NCBI RefSeq assembly: GCF_003247215.1 | Contig: NZ_QKAP01000081.1 | Span: 1-64,000, forward strand | DNA: 64,000 bases | Source of the DNA: Malonomonas rubra | Lineage (GTDB): Bacteria > Desulfobacterota > Desulfuromonadia > Desulfuromonadales > Geopsychrobacteraceae | Direction of reading: 5' to 3' | Shown here: piece by piece, positions 16,679-26,350 of the stretch | Numbering within the stretch: the stretch's first letter is position 1 | Layout: the number at the start of each line of letters is the position of its first letter | Made by a program: the position numbers and the translations under genes | The notes under the pieces: model-generated | What the model was told of the DNA's origin: nothing | The model's input: only the letters and a program-made list of their open reading frames with translations | Database searches by the model: none

Positions 16679-16708
16679 GTCCGCGAGACCTGACAGGAGT
16701 TCCGAACA

Positions 16709-17041
16709 ATGGAAACACAAGCTAAATTAAGGAACGTCCGCCTTTCTCCACAGAAGGCGAGACTGGTTGTCGATATGGTACGCGGCAAGGGGATTCAGGA
16801 AGCGATGAACATCCTTCAGTTTTCCCCGCAGAAGACCGCGCCCATTCTTTCTAAACTATTGAAATCAGCTGTTGCGAATGCAGAGCAAAAGGGCGTCTCT
16901 GATGTCGACCAACTGTTTGTTAAAACAGTTATGGTTGATCAGGGTCCGGTTTTGCGTCGCTTTATGCCCCGTGCACAGGGGCGTGCCAGCCGGATTCGTA
17001 AGCCGACCAGCCACATCACCGTGGTTCTGGACGTTAAGTAA
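16709..17041 (+). CDS. rplV: 50S ribosomal protein L22
   Basis: 110 aa, the normal length. L22 spans the large subunit and its beta-hairpin lines the exit tunnel constriction. The hairpin residues [18 protein letters not shown] are present with no insertion or deletion of the macrolide-resistance type. Start ATG 16709 has an AGGAG site. rpsC follows after 17 nt. Confidence 0.98.
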   Translation: METQAKLRNVRLSPQKARLVVDMVRGKGIQEAMNILQFSPQKTAPILSKLLKSAVANAEQKGVSDVDQLFVKTVMVDQGPVLRRFMPRAQGRASRIRKPTSHITVVLDVK

Positions 17042-17058
17042 GTCGAGGAGGTGACCCT

Positions 17059-17709
17059 TTGGGCCAGAAAGTTCATCCAATAGGATTTCGTCTGGGGATC
17101 AACCGGACTTGGGAGTCGCGCTGGTATGCGGATGCGGATTATTCCGAGAAGCTGCATGCAGACTTGAAACTGCGCAATTTCCTGAAGAAGCGTCTTTATC
17201 ATGCAGGTATTTCCAAGATCGAGTTGGAGCGTGCTGCCAATAAAGTCAAGATCAATATTTTTGCCGCACGACCTGGCATCATCATCGGTAAGAAGGGTTC
17301 CGAAGTTGAAGTGCTGAAGAAGGATTTGGCAAAGATCACTGATGATGAGTGCTTCATTAATATTCAGGAAGTCCGTAAGCCTGAGGTTGATGCTCAGTTG
17401 GTCGCCGAGAATGTTGCGTTGCAGCTTGAACGTCGCGTCGCTTTCCGTCGCGCGATGAAGCGTAGCGTCAGCATGGCATTGAAGTTCGGTGCCAAAGGGA
17501 TCAAGATTAACTGCGCCGGTCGTCTGGGTGGTGCGGAAATGAGCCGGACTGAATGGTACCGTGAAGGTCGTGTGCCACTGCACACCCTGCGTGCCGATAT
17601 CGATTATGGTTTCGCCGAGGCGATGACCACCTACGGGATTATCGGTGTCAAAGTCCTGATTTTCAAGGGCGAAGTCCTTGGCAAAGAGAAGGAACAGCCG
17701 GCAGGCTGA
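17059..17709 (+). CDS. rpsC: 30S ribosomal protein S3
   Basis: 216 aa, the normal length. S3 helps form the mRNA entry channel. The KH domain with [14 protein letters not shown] is clear, as is the C-terminal [20 protein letters not shown] block. The start is TTG 17059 ([14 protein letters not shown]) with GGAGG 7 nt upstream. Homology demands this start, because no ATG fits. Confidence 0.98.
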   Translation: MGQKVHPIGFRLGINRTWESRWYADADYSEKLHADLKLRNFLKKRLYHAGISKIELERAANKVKINIFAARPGIIIGKKGSEVEVLKKDLAKITDDECFINIQEVRKPEVDAQLVAENVALQLERRVAFRRAMKRSVSMALKFGAKGIKINCAGRLGGAEMSRTEWYREGRVPLHTLRADIDYGFAEAMTTYGIIGVKVLIFKGEVLGKEKEQPAG

Positions 17710-17725
17710 TCAGGGGTAATTCATC

Positions 17726-18148
17726 ATGTTAATGCCGAAGAAGGTTAAGCGTAGGAAGCAGTTTACCGGCCGGATGACTGGTCAGGCGAGCCGCGGCACT
17801 GAGGTGAACTTCGGAGATTTCGGGTTGCAGGCACTGGAGTGTGGCTGGCTCTCTTCCCGTCAGATCGAGGCTGCTCGTCGTGCTATGACCCGTTATATTA
17901 AGCGGGGCGGTAAAATTTGGATCCGCTCTTTCCCACACAAGCCGTTGACCAGCAAGCCTGCTGAAACGCGGATGGGTAAAGGTAAGGGCTCCCCAGAAAA
18001 ATGGGTCGCCGTAGTTAAGCCGGGGCATGTCATTTATGAAATGCAGGGTGTGACTGAAGAAGTGGCTCGCGAAGCGTTTCGTCTGGCCGCCCACAAGCTG
18101 CCGATGAAGACCAAGTTCGTGAAAAGAGAGGCCGGCGATGAAGGCTAG
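17726..18148 (+). CDS. rplP: 50S ribosomal protein L16
   Basis: 140 aa, the normal length. L16 helps shape the A site and organise 23S rRNA. The N-terminus [20 protein letters not shown] supports the ATG at 17726. The [19 protein letters not shown] block near the peptidyl transferase centre is intact. The end overlaps the start of rpmC by 11 nt. Confidence 0.98.
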   Translation: MLMPKKVKRRKQFTGRMTGQASRGTEVNFGDFGLQALECGWLSSRQIEAARRAMTRYIKRGGKIWIRSFPHKPLTSKPAETRMGKGKGSPEKWVAVVKPGHVIYEMQGVTEEVAREAFRLAAHKLPMKTKFVKREAGDEG

Positions 18149-18329
18149 TGAAATTAAAGACCTGAGTGTCGAAGAGTTGCAGGCAAAGCAGGCTGAACTG
18201 CAGCAGGAGTTGTTTAACCTGCGTTTTCAGCTTCATACCGGTCATCTGGAAAATACAGCCCGGGTCTCACAGGTGCGTAAAGATGTTGCCCGTGTCAAAA
18301 CCGTGCTGACCAGCAAGCTGAATGCCTAG
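18138..18329 (+). CDS. rpmC: 50S ribosomal protein L29
   Basis: 63 aa, the normal length. L29 is a small two-helix protein near the tunnel exit. The sequence [20 protein letters not shown] and the [18 protein letters not shown] motif identify it. It starts inside the last codons of rplP, so coupled translation is likely, and precedes rpsQ by 16 nt. Confidence 0.97.
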   Translation: MKASEIKDLSVEELQAKQAELQQELFNLRFQLHTGHLENTARVSQVRKDVARVKTVLTSKLNA

Positions 18330-18345
18330 CGGGTGTGAGGGAAAA

Positions 18346-18612
18346 ATGAGTCAAGAACGAGGTAACCGGAGAACCCGGATCGGCGTTGTAGTTAGTGACA
18401 AGATGGACAAGACTGTGGTAGTTCGGGTCGATCATCTGGTCAAGCACAGCGTTTACAAAAAGTACATCAAGCGCAAGGTCAACTGTAAGGCCCATGATGA
18501 GGCGAACAGTTGTGGCGTTGGTGATAAAGTTCTGATTGTCGAAACCAGGCCCTTGTCGAAAGACAAGCGCTGGCGTGTCCGCCAGATCCTGGAGAAGGCC
18601 GTTATCGCGTAG
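18346..18612 (+). CDS. rpsQ: 30S ribosomal protein S17
   Basis: 88 aa. S17 is a primary 16S rRNA-binding OB-fold protein. The motifs [16 protein letters not shown] and [14 protein letters not shown] are typical. I chose ATG 18346 ([11 protein letters not shown]) over an in-frame ATG 24 nt earlier. The later start has a GAGGG site just upstream, while the earlier one would overlap rpmC and add eight residues absent from the family. Confidence 0.96.
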   Translation: MSQERGNRRTRIGVVVSDKMDKTVVVRVDHLVKHSVYKKYIKRKVNCKAHDEANSCGVGDKVLIVETRPLSKDKRWRVRQILEKAVIA

Positions 18613-18623
18613 GAGAGTAAGTC

Positions 18624-18992
18624 ATGATCCAGATGCAATCAATGCTCAGCGTGGCGGACAATTCAGGTGCTAAGAAACTTTGTTGTATTAAAGTTCCTGG
18701 TGGGTCCAAGCGTGTGTACGCCGGTATCGGCGACGTAATTGTTTGCAGTGTGAAAGAAGCACTGCCGAATTCGAAGGTCAAGAAGGGTGATGTTGTGCGT
18801 GCTGTTATCGTCCGCACTGCAAAGGAAATCCCTCGTCCGGACGGTTCCTTCATTCGTTTTGACAACAACTCAGCGGTTGTTATCAATAATGCGAATGAGC
18901 CGATCGGGACCCGGATCTTTGGCCCTGTCGCCAGAGAGTTGCGGGCTCGTCATTTTATGAAGATCGTCTCGCTGGCCCCTGAAGTTCTTTAA
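18624..18992 (+). CDS. rplN: 50S ribosomal protein L14
   Basis: 122 aa, the normal length. L14 lies at the subunit interface and is the target of the silencing factor Rsf[20 protein letters not shown] and the [20 protein letters not shown] block are highly conserved. The start ATG 18624 lies 11 nt after rpsQ, with AGGAGAG upstream. First gene of the classical spc operon; no separate promoter was recognised. Confidence 0.99.
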   Translation: MIQMQSMLSVADNSGAKKLCCIKVPGGSKRVYAGIGDVIVCSVKEALPNSKVKKGDVVRAVIVRTAKEIPRPDGSFIRFDNNSAVVINNANEPIGTRIFGPVARELRARHFMKIVSLAPEVL

Positions 18993-19018
18993 TTTCTGAC
19001 TGTAGGAGAGTCGAAGCG

Positions 19019-19348
19019 ATGGCTACTGCAAAAATTCATGTCAAAAAAGATGACATGGTGAAAATTATCGCCGGCAAGGAAAAGGGTAAGACTGGTAAAG
19101 TCCTGCGCGTTTTTCCGGCCAAGGGTCGCGTTGTGGTGGAAAACCTCAACGTTATAAAGCGCCATACCCGTCCCAGCCAACTGAATCCGGAAGGTGGGAT
19201 TGTGGAGAAGGAAGCTGCTTTGAGCATTTCGAATGTAATGCTGGTTTGCAGCTCCTGTAACGAAGCAGCACGGACAGGTATCCGTAAGCTGGACGATGGC
19301 AGCAAGGCCCGTTACTGCAAAAAGTGTAACGCGAGCGTAGATAAGTAA
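19019..19348 (+). CDS. rplX: 50S ribosomal protein L24 with C-terminal zinc ribbon
   Basis: 109 aa. L24 starts 50S assembly by binding the 5' end of 23S rRNA. The KOW-type N-terminal segment (KKDDMVKIIAGKEKGKTGKV) is clear. The C-terminus has two pairs of cysteines, CSSC and CKKC, which should bind zinc; L24 of enterobacteria lacks both. Such a Cys quartet is known in L24 from many other phyla. It sits between rplN and rplE. Confidence 0.98.
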   Translation: MATAKIHVKKDDMVKIIAGKEKGKTGKVLRVFPAKGRVVVENLNVIKRHTRPSQLNPEGGIVEKEAALSISNVMLVCSSCNEAARTGIRKLDDGSKARYCKKCNASVDK

Positions 19349-19360
19349 ACGGAGAGTTCG

Positions 19361-19900
19361 ATGGCCAGGTTGAAACAGGCATATATTCAGGAGCAGATTC
19401 CTGCCCTGATGAAGGAATTTGGATACAAGAACGTTATGCAAGTTCCAAAAATCGAGAAAGTCGTTCTGAACATGGGCCTCGGTGAGGCGATTCAGAATCC
19501 GAAACTGCTGGAATCAGCAGTTGAAGAACTGGAGCGGATCAGCGGTCAGAAGGCTGTGATCACCAAAGCCAGAAAGTCGATCGCAACCTTCAAGCTGCGT
19601 GAAGAGATGGCAATTGGTACCTGCGTGACTTTGCGTCAGAATCGTGCCTGGGAATTCCTTGACCGTCTGATCAATGTTGCTTTGCCGCGTGTCCGTGACT
19701 TCAAGGGAGTTACCCCGAAGGCATTTGACGGTCGCGGTAATTATACTCTTGGTATCCGCGAGCAGCTGATTTTCCCGGAGATCGATCTGGATAAGATCGC
19801 CAAGGTTTCCGGTTTGAACGTCACTATTGTAACCACGGCAAAGACCGATGAAGAGGGCCGCGCTCTGCTGGCTGGACTCGGCATGCCGTTCAGAAAATAG
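19361..19900 (+). CDS. rplE: 50S ribosomal protein L5
   Basis: 179 aa, the normal length. L5 binds 5S rRNA and contacts P-site tRNA. The motifs [35 protein letters not shown] and [19 protein letters not shown] are diagnostic. Start ATG 19361 is 12 nt after rplX. rpsN follows after 21 nt. Confidence 0.99.
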   Translation: MARLKQAYIQEQIPALMKEFGYKNVMQVPKIEKVVLNMGLGEAIQNPKLLESAVEELERISGQKAVITKARKSIATFKLREEMAIGTCVTLRQNRAWEFLDRLINVALPRVRDFKGVTPKAFDGRGNYTLGIREQLIFPEIDLDKIAKVSGLNVTIVTTAKTDEEGRALLAGLGMPFRK

Positions 19901-19921
19901 CACCGGATAGCGGAGGATATT

Positions 19922-20107
19922 GTGGCTAAGAAGTCTATGATTGCTAAAGCGAAGCGGCCGAAGAAGTTCGCGGTCCGTGAGTACAACCGCTGTCCGATCT
20001 GCGGTCGTCCGCGCGCTTATTATCGTAAGTTTGATATGTGCAGAATTTGTCTGCGGAAACTGGCATCCGAAGGGAAAGTCCCTGGTGTTGTCAAGTCCAG
20101 CTGGTAA
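19922..20107 (+). CDS. rpsN: 30S ribosomal protein S14, zinc-binding (type Z)
   Basis: 61 aa, the short type Z form. S14 is a 30S head protein. CPIC and CRIC (residues about 24-43) form the zinc site that the longer zinc-free form lacks. The start is GTG 19922 with GGAGG 6-7 nt upstream, read as [19 protein letters not shown]. It sits between rplE and rpsH as usual. Confidence 0.98.
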   Translation: MAKKSMIAKAKRPKKFAVREYNRCPICGRPRAYYRKFDMCRICLRKLASEGKVPGVVKSSW

Positions 20108-20130
20108 CAGCAAAGAGGAGTAGCTAGAAA

Positions 20131-20529
20131 ATGTCGATGACCGATCCGATGGCGGATCTGCTGACCCGCATCCGTAATGCCGGGATGGCAGGACACGCTA
20201 AACTTGATATCCCCTCCAGCAACTTGAAGGTTGCAGTAACCACGGTCCTGAAGGATCTTGGCTATATCAAAAATTTCAAAACCATCAGCGATAACAAGCA
20301 GGGTATGTTGCGGATTTATCTGAAATATGATGACAACCAGACCCCGGTTATCCATGAGATCAAGCGGGTTTCGACCCCGGGTCGGCGTGTCTACGTTGGT
20401 AAGGGGGAAATTCCTCGTGTGAAGAATGGCCTTGGGGCTTCGATTTTGTCGACCTCAAAAGGTGTTCTTGACGATGTCGCTGCTCGCAAGGCTGAAGTCG
20501 GCGGCGAAGTTATCTGCACCGTTTGGTAA
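20131..20529 (+). CDS. rpsH: 30S ribosomal protein S8
   Basis: 132 aa, the normal length. S8 is a primary binder of the 16S central domain, and in E. coli it represses the spc operon by binding near rpl[18 protein letters not shown] and the C-terminal GEVICTVW are typical. ATG 20131 has AGAGGAG upstream. No S8-binding mimic was identified by eye. Confidence 0.98.
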   Translation: MSMTDPMADLLTRIRNAGMAGHAKLDIPSSNLKVAVTTVLKDLGYIKNFKTISDNKQGMLRIYLKYDDNQTPVIHEIKRVSTPGRRVYVGKGEIPRVKNGLGASILSTSKGVLDDVAARKAEVGGEVICTVW

Positions 20530-20545
20530 GCAAGGAGTTACGACA

Positions 20546-21082
20546 ATGTCACGTATTGGTAAATTACCTGTCGCCATTCCTGCCGGTGTCAAGGTGTCCC
20601 TCGATGGCACCAAGATGACTGTCCAGGGTCCGAAGGGAACCTTGTCTCAGGAATTGCACGAGCGGATGAATATTGCGGTCGAAACCGAGCAGATTCTGGT
20701 GACCCGTCCGACCGATGACAAGCAAGACACTGCTCTGCATGGGTTGACCCGTGCACTGATTAACAACATGGTCGTCGGTGTGACCACCGGTTTTCAGAAA
20801 GTTCTTGAGATCAACGGCGTTGGTTACCGGGCTGAGATCAGCGGCAAGATTCTGACTCTGAGCCTCGGATATTCGCATCCGGTTGTCTATGAGCTTCCGG
20901 AAGGAATTACCGTAGAGGTTGAGAAGCAGACCAAGCTGTCGGTGCAAGGTATCGACAAGCAGTTGGTTGGTTCGGCGGCAGCAAAGATCCGCTCTTTCCG
21001 TGCCCCGGAGCCTTATAAAGGCAAGGGGATTAAGTATGCGGACGAGCGCATCGTGCGTAAGGCTGGTAAGGCCGGTAAGTAA
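20546..21082 (+). CDS. rplF: 50S ribosomal protein L6
   Basis: 178 aa, the normal length. L6 has two similar domains and binds near the factor-binding site. I chose ATG 20546 ([17 protein letters not shown]), with an AAGGAG site. An in-frame upstream ATG would add 40 residues encoded inside rpsH and is rejected. The C-terminal [14 protein letters not shown] motif is diagnostic. Confidence 0.98.
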   Translation: MSRIGKLPVAIPAGVKVSLDGTKMTVQGPKGTLSQELHERMNIAVETEQILVTRPTDDKQDTALHGLTRALINNMVVGVTTGFQKVLEINGVGYRAEISGKILTLSLGYSHPVVYELPEGITVEVEKQTKLSVQGIDKQLVGSAAAKIRSFRAPEPYKGKGIKYADERIVRKAGKAGK

Positions 21083-21109
21083 GAATCATAAACGTATAGG
21101 AGCATTACT

Positions 21110-21472
21110 GTGAACGAATCCCAAAAAAGACGTGCCGCTCGTTTGAAGCGTCAGGCGCGTGTTAGAAAAAAAGTGCGTGGGACCACTGAATGCCCCCGGC
21201 TCTCCGTCTTCCGCAGCGCCAAGCATATTTATGCCCAGATTATCGAGGACACTACCGGGAAGACCCTGGTGGCAGCTTCGACTGTCAGCAAAGATATCGA
21301 TTTGGCTCAGTGCGGCAATGTGGAGGCAGCCAAGGCAGTCGGTTCCGCTATTGCAAAAAAGGCTCTTGACCAGAACATTACTCAGGTCGTTTTCGACCGT
21401 AACGGTTTCCTGTACCAGGGGCGTGTCCAGGCGCTTGCTGATGCTGCACGTGAAGCCGGACTGAAGCTTTAA
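21110..21472 (+). CDS. rplR: 50S ribosomal protein L18
   Basis: 120 aa, the normal length. L18 binds 5S rRNA together with L5 and L25. The start is GTG 21110 with TAGGAG 8-9 nt upstream, read as [19 protein letters not shown]. The motifs [16 protein letters not shown] and [25 protein letters not shown] are typical. rpsE follows after 11 nt. Confidence 0.98.
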   Translation: MNESQKRRAARLKRQARVRKKVRGTTECPRLSVFRSAKHIYAQIIEDTTGKTLVAASTVSKDIDLAQCGNVEAAKAVGSAIAKKALDQNITQVVFDRNGFLYQGRVQALADAAREAGLKL

Positions 21473-21483
21473 GGAGAAGGGCT

Positions 21484-21975
21484 GTGCTGCACATTGATCC
21501 TGATAAATTGGAATTGACCGATCGGGTCATTCATATCAACCGTAACGCCAAAGTTGTTAAAGGCGGTCGTCGTTTCAGCTTCTCTGCACTCGTCGTTGTA
21601 GGCGATGGCGAAGGTCATGTCGGGTATGGTCTCGGTAAGGCGAAAGAGGTTCCTGAGGCTATCCGTAAAGGTGTCGAGCAGGCTCGAAAAAGTCTGATCA
21701 AGGTACCGATTCAGGATGGTAGAACCATTCCTTACGATGTTATCGGCAAGTATGGTGCCGGGAAGGTGCTGCTCAAGCCTGCATCTGAAGGTACCGGTGT
21801 GATTGCCGGTGGTGCTGTTCGCCCGATTCTGGAAGCTGTCGGCGTCGGCAATATTTTGACCAAGTGCCTCGGATCCAACAACCCACACAACGTGGTCAAA
21901 GCGACTATCAATGCTCTGAAGATGCTGAAGAGCCCGGCAGAGATCAACGCCCGTCGCGGCATTGCCAACGACTAA
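21484..21975 (+). CDS. rpsE: 30S ribosomal protein S5
   Basis: 163 aa, the normal length. S5 contributes to decoding accuracy and the mRNA entry site. The start is GTG 21484 with AAGGAGAAGG upstream. [19 protein letters not shown] and the [17 protein letters not shown] loop are intact. In E. coli, changes in this loop region give spectinomycin resistance; nothing unusual is seen here. Confidence 0.98.
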   Translation: MLHIDPDKLELTDRVIHINRNAKVVKGGRRFSFSALVVVGDGEGHVGYGLGKAKEVPEAIRKGVEQARKSLIKVPIQDGRTIPYDVIGKYGAGKVLLKPASEGTGVIAGGAVRPILEAVGVGNILTKCLGSNNPHNVVKATINALKMLKSPAEINARRGIAND

Positions 21976-21998
21976 ACGACGTTGAGGAGGACTGAAAA

Positions 21999-22178
21999 AT
22001 GGCGACAGAAGTGAAAGTCACCCTGAAGCGTAGTCCGATCGGGCGTAAGGAATATTTCGGCAAGGTTCTTAAAGGACTTGGGCTGAAGCGTCTGCATCAG
22101 ACAGTGACCTTGAAAGACACCCCGGAAATCCGTGGGATGATCCGCAAGGTCGAACATATGGTTACGGTCGAAGACTGA
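21999..22178 (+). CDS. rpmD: 50S ribosomal protein L30
   Basis: 59 aa, reading [20 protein letters not shown] and on through [16 protein letters not shown] to TGA 22176-22178. L30 is a small ferredoxin-fold protein of the large subunit. The ATG at 21999 follows a strong GAGGAGG site, and the gene fills the space between rpsE and rplO as in most bacteria. The VRGMIRKV-like motif is diagnostic. Confidence 0.96.
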   Translation: MATEVKVTLKRSPIGRKEYFGKVLKGLGLKRLHQTVTLKDTPEIRGMIRKVEHMVTVED

Positions 22179-22197
22179 TAACGCAGAGGATAGCAAG

Positions 22198-22638
22198 ATG
22201 GATTTAAGTAATCTGAAACCGGCTGCCGGTTCGACAAAAAATAGAAAGCGCATTGGCCGTGGCCCCGGATCTGGTGCCGGGAAGACTGCTGGCAAGGGGC
22301 ATAAGGGCCAGAATGCCCGCAGCGGCGGTGGCGTAAAGCCTGGCTTCGAAGGTGGTCAGATGCCCCTTCAGCGGCGGTTGCCGAAGCGCGGTTTTGCTTC
22401 GCTGAATAAGAAAGTCTATGCTTTGGTTAACCTGCGCGATCTCGACGCGTTCGATGCCGGCGCCGTCGTCGATATTGAGGCTCTTGGCAATGCTGGTTTG
22501 ATCAGCGGAGTTAAGGATGGCGTCAAGATTCTAGCTGATGGCGACATCAGCAAAGCGCTGACTGTACAGGCTCATAAATTCAGCAAGTCTGCCGCTGAGA
22601 AAATTGTGGCTGCAGGCGGTAAAGCCGAGGTACTCTAA
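22198..22638 (+). CDS. rplO: 50S ribosomal protein L15
   Basis: 146 aa, the normal length. L15 binds 23S rRNA late in assembly. The Gly/Arg/Lys-rich N-terminal tail ([20 protein letters not shown], then [20 protein letters not shown]) is diagnostic and the globular C-terminal half is complete. secY begins 3 nt after its stop codon, which suggests coupling. Confidence 0.98.
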   Translation: MDLSNLKPAAGSTKNRKRIGRGPGSGAGKTAGKGHKGQNARSGGGVKPGFEGGQMPLQRRLPKRGFASLNKKVYALVNLRDLDAFDAGAVVDIEALGNAGLISGVKDGVKILADGDISKALTVQAHKFSKSAAEKIVAAGGKAEVL

Positions 22639-22641
22639 ATC

Positions 22642-23949
22642 ATGTCGACCCTGCAAAATATTTTTGCCATTCCGGAGCTGCGGCGCCGGATTATGTTTAC
22701 GCTTGGCATGCTGGCTGTTTATCGGGTCGGCTGTCACATCCCGACACCGGGTGTTGACGCGCATGTTCTGGCAAAGTTTTTTGAAGGGACAGAGGGGACA
22801 CTGCTCGGTCTGGTTTCGGCATTCACGGGTGGTGCGCTGAAGCAGATGGCAGTTTTTGCTCTCGGTATCATGCCCTATATCAGCTCCTCGATTATTTTCC
22901 AGCTGTTGACAGTGGTCTTCGAGCCGATTGAAAAGCTCTCCAAAGAGGGAGAGCAGGGGCGTAAAAAAATTACCCAGTACACCCGTTATGGAACGATTGC
23001 TCTGGCGATCATCCAGGGGACGGGTATTGCAACTGGTCTTCAGGGGATGGTTGGCCCCGCCGGTGAGCCGGTGGTGCCTAATCCAGGTATCGGGTTCATC
23101 TTGATGACCGTTATTACTTTGACAGCTGGTACTGCATTCATCATGTGGCTTGGTGAGCAGATCACCGAACGTGGCATCGGTAACGGTATTTCACTGATTA
23201 TCTTCGCCGGTATCGTAGCAGGAACTCCCTCGGCAATCGTCAACTCGATGCGACTGGTGGAAACCGGAGCCATGACCGTTACGACTGTCGTGTTTATTCT
23301 TGCCTTGATGCTGATTGTGGTTGCGGCAATTGTTTATATGGAGAGTGCGAGACGTCGGGTACCGATTCATTACGCCAAGCGGGTTGTCGGAATGCGCAAC
23401 ATGGGCGGTCAGGCCAGTCACTTACCATTGAAGATCAATATGAGTGGAGTTATTCCACCGATTTTCGCCAGTTCGATCATGATGTTTCCCGCGACTATCG
23501 CGAATTTTATCGATGCTCCCTGGGTAAAATCAGTATCAGCGGTGTTGGCTCCGAGCCACTGGGTCTACAACGTTTTTTATGTTGCTTTTATCGTTTTCTT
23601 TTGCTACTTCTACACGGCTATTACCTTCAACCCTGTAAATGTTGCCGAAAACGTCAAGAATCAAGGTGGTTTTGTGCCTGGAATTCGTCCTGGGAAGGAA
23701 ACTGCCGACTATCTTGATACAGTGCTTGGACGACTGACCTTCGCTGGTGCGATTTATATCTCGCTGGTCTGTGTGTTGCCGACATTGCTGATCAATCAAC
23801 TGAATGTACCGTTTTTCTTTGGCGGGACTTCGTTGTTGATTGTTGTTGGTGTCGGGATGGATACTGCGTCGCAGATTGAGGCACATTTGATCTCGCGTTC
23901 GTATGAAGGTTTTATGAAGGGCGTTTCGTTGAAGGGCCGGCAGGGTTAA
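22642..23949 (+). CDS. secY: Protein translocase subunit SecY
   Basis: 435 aa, integral membrane, about ten transmembrane segments. SecY forms the channel for Sec-dependent export and membrane insertion. Typical features are the plug-region AFTGGALKQMAVFALGIMPY, the TM5 region ITERGIGNGISLIIFAGIV, and the cytosolic loop RRVPIHYAKRVVGMR that contacts SecA and ribosomes. It starts 3 nt after rplO, with no SD separate from the rplO end. Confidence 0.98.
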   Translation: MSTLQNIFAIPELRRRIMFTLGMLAVYRVGCHIPTPGVDAHVLAKFFEGTEGTLLGLVSAFTGGALKQMAVFALGIMPYISSSIIFQLLTVVFEPIEKLSKEGEQGRKKITQYTRYGTIALAIIQGTGIATGLQGMVGPAGEPVVPNPGIGFILMTVITLTAGTAFIMWLGEQITERGIGNGISLIIFAGIVAGTPSAIVNSMRLVETGAMTVTTVVFILALMLIVVAAIVYMESARRRVPIHYAKRVVGMRNMGGQASHLPLKINMSGVIPPIFASSIMMFPATIANFIDAPWVKSVSAVLAPSHWVYNVFYVAFIVFFCYFYTAITFNPVNVAENVKNQGGFVPGIRPGKETADYLDTVLGRLTFAGAIYISLVCVLPTLLINQLNVPFFFGGTSLLIVVGVGMDTASQIEAHLISRSYEGFMKGVSLKGRQG

Positions 23950-23961
23950 GGTTCGATTGAT

Positions 23962-24609
23962 ATGAAACTTGTATTGCTTGGTCCTCCAGGGGCGGGGAAA
24001 GGCACTCAGGCTGCGATGCTGGTCGAGAAGCTCGGAATTCCGCAGATTTCGACAGGTGATATGTTGCGTGCCGCTGTTAAAGCGCAATCACCCATGGGGA
24101 TGAAGGCAAAGGAATGTATGGATTCCGGTGCCTTGGTGCCTGACGAAGTCGTTGTCGGCATTGTCCGTGAGCGTTTGCAGGAAAATGACTGCCAAGCTGG
24201 ATTTATTCTTGATGGTTTTCCGCGTACAGTTCCTCAGGCTGATGCATTGAAAGATGTTCTGGCGGAGCTGGGTAAGGATCTTGATTCGGTTGTTTCCCTC
24301 GAAGTCGATACTGACGCCTTAGTCGAACGTCTGACGGGTCGGCGCACTTGTGGTGCCTGTGGGAAGGGATTCCATTTGAAATTTGACCCTCCTGGCGTAG
24401 ATGGCAAGTGTCGCGCCTGCGGCGGCGAGCTTGTTCATCGTGATGATGACAAGGAAGTTACGATACGCAACCGCATGGACGTTTATCACCAGCAGACTGC
24501 ACCACTGGAAGATTACTATCGCAAAGAAGGTTTGTTGCAGGCAATTGATGGCATGCAAGAGATTTTTGCTGTTCAGCAGCAGATAGTGTCGATTCTGCAG
24601 GCTGTCTGA
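23962..24609 (+). CDS. adk: Adenylate kinase with zinc-binding LID
   Basis: 215 aa. Adk interconverts ATP + AMP and 2 ADP. The P-loop GPPGAGKGTQA is at residues 7-17 and the DGFPRT motif is present. The LID (about 126-163) carries CGACGKGFHLKF and CRACGGELVHR, a four-Cys zinc site found in Gram-positive and some proteobacterial enzymes but not in E. coli Adk. It follows secY by 12 nt and is followed by map after 1 nt. Confidence 0.98.
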   Translation: MKLVLLGPPGAGKGTQAAMLVEKLGIPQISTGDMLRAAVKAQSPMGMKAKECMDSGALVPDEVVVGIVRERLQENDCQAGFILDGFPRTVPQADALKDVLAELGKDLDSVVSLEVDTDALVERLTGRRTCGACGKGFHLKFDPPGVDGKCRACGGELVHRDDDKEVTIRNRMDVYHQQTAPLEDYYRKEGLLQAIDGMQEIFAVQQQIVSILQAV

Positions 24610-24610
24610 G

Positions 24611-25363
24611 GTGATAGTTCTCAAGTCGAAAACCGAACTTGAGAAGATGCGCAGGGCTGGGCGGATGGTAGCCGAGGTTCTGCAACAACTGCGGGAACGG
24701 ATTAAGCCTGGAGTTACGACTCTAGAGCTTGATCGACTGGCAGAAGATCAATGCAAAAAATGGAAGGCTCGCCCCGCCTTCAAAGGCTACGGCGGCTTTC
24801 CTTTTACTATTTGTGCCTCACCGAATGATCGCGTGGTGCACGGTTTCCCGAATCAGCAGCCGCTGCAGGAGGGAGATATTTTAAGTATAGATTTTGGCCT
24901 GATCATCGATGGATTTTACGGTGATTCGGCGGTAACTATACCGGTTGGCGAAATCGATGCGACAACGCAGCGCCTGCTGGACGTCACAAAAGAGTCTCTG
25001 GATCTCGGCATTGCGGCTGCTCAGCTGGGCGGTAGACTCTCTGACATATCTCATGCAGTGCAAACTCGTGTTGAGCAGGATCATTTTAGCGTGGTCCGTG
25101 AGTTTGTCGGTCACGGAATCGGACGCCAGTTGCATGAGGATCCACAGATTCCAAATTATGGTCCGCCTGCACGGGGACCACAGCTCAAAGCCGGGATGAC
25201 GCTGGCGATTGAGCCGATGGTAAATATTGGTTTGCCGGCAGTAAAGGTGCTTGAAGATGGCTGGACCGCGGTGACTATTGATGGTCGACGCTCAGCACAT
25301 TTTGAGCATACTGTCGCAATAACAGAGAATGGGCCAGAAATCCTGACCCGTCTGGATGATTAA
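24611..25363 (+). CDS. map: Methionine aminopeptidase, type I
   Basis: 250 aa. Map removes the initiator Met from nascent proteins. The five metal ligands are visible: two Asp in DFGLIIDGFYGDSAVT, His in VREFVGHGIGRQLHEDP, and Glu in MTLAIEPMVN and HFEHTVAIT. The start is GTG 24611, one nucleotide after the adk stop. The secY-adk-map order is conserved. The usual next gene, infA, is missing. Confidence 0.98.
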   Translation: MIVLKSKTELEKMRRAGRMVAEVLQQLRERIKPGVTTLELDRLAEDQCKKWKARPAFKGYGGFPFTICASPNDRVVHGFPNQQPLQEGDILSIDFGLIIDGFYGDSAVTIPVGEIDATTQRLLDVTKESLDLGIAAAQLGGRLSDISHAVQTRVEQDHFSVVREFVGHGIGRQLHEDPQIPNYGPPARGPQLKAGMTLAIEPMVNIGLPAVKVLEDGWTAVTIDGRRSAHFEHTVAITENGPEILTRLDD

Positions 25364-25421
25364 GTAAATAGATCGGTATAAAGTCGATCAGCGGAGATAT
25401 CAGTAGAAAAGGAATCTCAAG

Positions 25422-25535
25422 ATGAAGGTAAGAGCTTCGGTCAAAAAAATCTGTGACAAGTGCAAGGTTATTAAACGCAAAGGCGTTATCCGGATCATCT
25501 GCGAGAATCCGAAACACAAGCAAAGACAGGGTTAA
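25422..25535 (+). CDS. rpmJ: 50S ribosomal protein L36 (zinc-binding form)
   Basis: 37 aa: [20 protein letters not shown] followed by [17 protein letters not shown], ending at TAA 25533-25535. L36 is the smallest 50S protein. C11, C14, C27 and H32 form its zinc site, so this is the C+ form. An AAGGAATCTC site precedes ATG 25422. It sits between map and rpsM with no infA. Confidence 0.96.
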   Translation: MKVRASVKKICDKCKVIKRKGVIRIICENPKHKQRQG

Positions 25536-25555
25536 GACCCTAGGAGGATAAGACA

Positions 25556-25924
25556 TTGGCACGTATTGCTGGAGTCGATTTGCCGCGCAATAAGCGCATT
25601 GAAGTGGCCATGACTTACATCTATGGCATTGGTCGTACTACGTCGCAGAAGATTCTTTCGGAAGCAGGTGTTGACTTTAACTCTCGCACCGACGACTTGA
25701 CTGAATCTGAGCTGGCGAAGATTCGTGAAGTCATTGATCGCGGTCATGTGGTCGAAGGTGATTTGCGCCGTGAAATTACGATGAACGTCAAGCGTCTGAT
25801 GGACCTTGGGTGTTATCGGGGATTGCGTCATCGGAAGGGTTTGCCTTGTCGTGGTCAGAATACCAAGAACAATTCCCGTACCCGTAAAGGTCCGAAGAAA
25901 ACCGTTGCCGGTAAGAAGAAATAA
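25556..25924 (+). CDS. rpsM: 30S ribosomal protein S13
   Basis: 122 aa, the normal length. S13 contacts P-site tRNA and the 50S subunit through its basic C-terminal tail. The start is TTG 25556 with TAGGAGG upstream, read as [19 protein letters not shown]. The [19 protein letters not shown] motif is diagnostic. First gene of the alpha-operon segment. Confidence 0.98.
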   Translation: MARIAGVDLPRNKRIEVAMTYIYGIGRTTSQKILSEAGVDFNSRTDDLTESELAKIREVIDRGHVVEGDLRREITMNVKRLMDLGCYRGLRHRKGLPCRGQNTKNNSRTRKGPKKTVAGKKK

Positions 25925-25935
25925 GCGGAGTTATC

Positions 25936-26331
25936 ATGGCTAAGTCAGGTAAGAAGGTCGTTCGGAAAAAGGTTGAAAAGAAGAATATCGCCAAAGGCGT
26001 TGTGCATATTCAGTCAACTTTTAACAATACTATTGTGACCATCTGTGATCCGGTAGGCAACGTTGTTGCTTGGTCGACCGCAGGTGCAAAGGGATTCAAA
26101 GGCTCCCGGAAAAGTACTCCGTTTGCCGCCCAGATGGCAGCTGAAGAAGCTGCTACCAAGGCAATGGAACACGGAATGCGTTCGGTTGAAGCTTACGTCA
26201 AGGGGCCGGGGAGTGGTCGTGAGTCTGCATTGCGCGCTTTGTCCCTGGCTGGTCTGACTGTTACGATGATCAAGGACGTGACCCCGATTCCTCACAATGG
26301 TTGCCGTCCGCCTAAGCGCCGTCGCGTCTAA
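25936..26331 (+). CDS. rpsK: 30S ribosomal protein S11
   Basis: 131 aa, the normal length. S11 sits on the 30S platform near the E site. Typical motifs are [29 protein letters not shown] and the C-terminal [16 protein letters not shown]. The start lies 11 nt after rpsM. The N-terminal extension is rich in Lys, as in relatives. Confidence 0.98.
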   Translation: MAKSGKKVVRKKVEKKNIAKGVVHIQSTFNNTIVTICDPVGNVVAWSTAGAKGFKGSRKSTPFAAQMAAEEAATKAMEHGMRSVEAYVKGPGSGRESALRALSLAGLTVTMIKDVTPIPHNGCRPPKRRRV

Positions 26332-26350
26332 AGCGTAGAGGAGAAATAAG

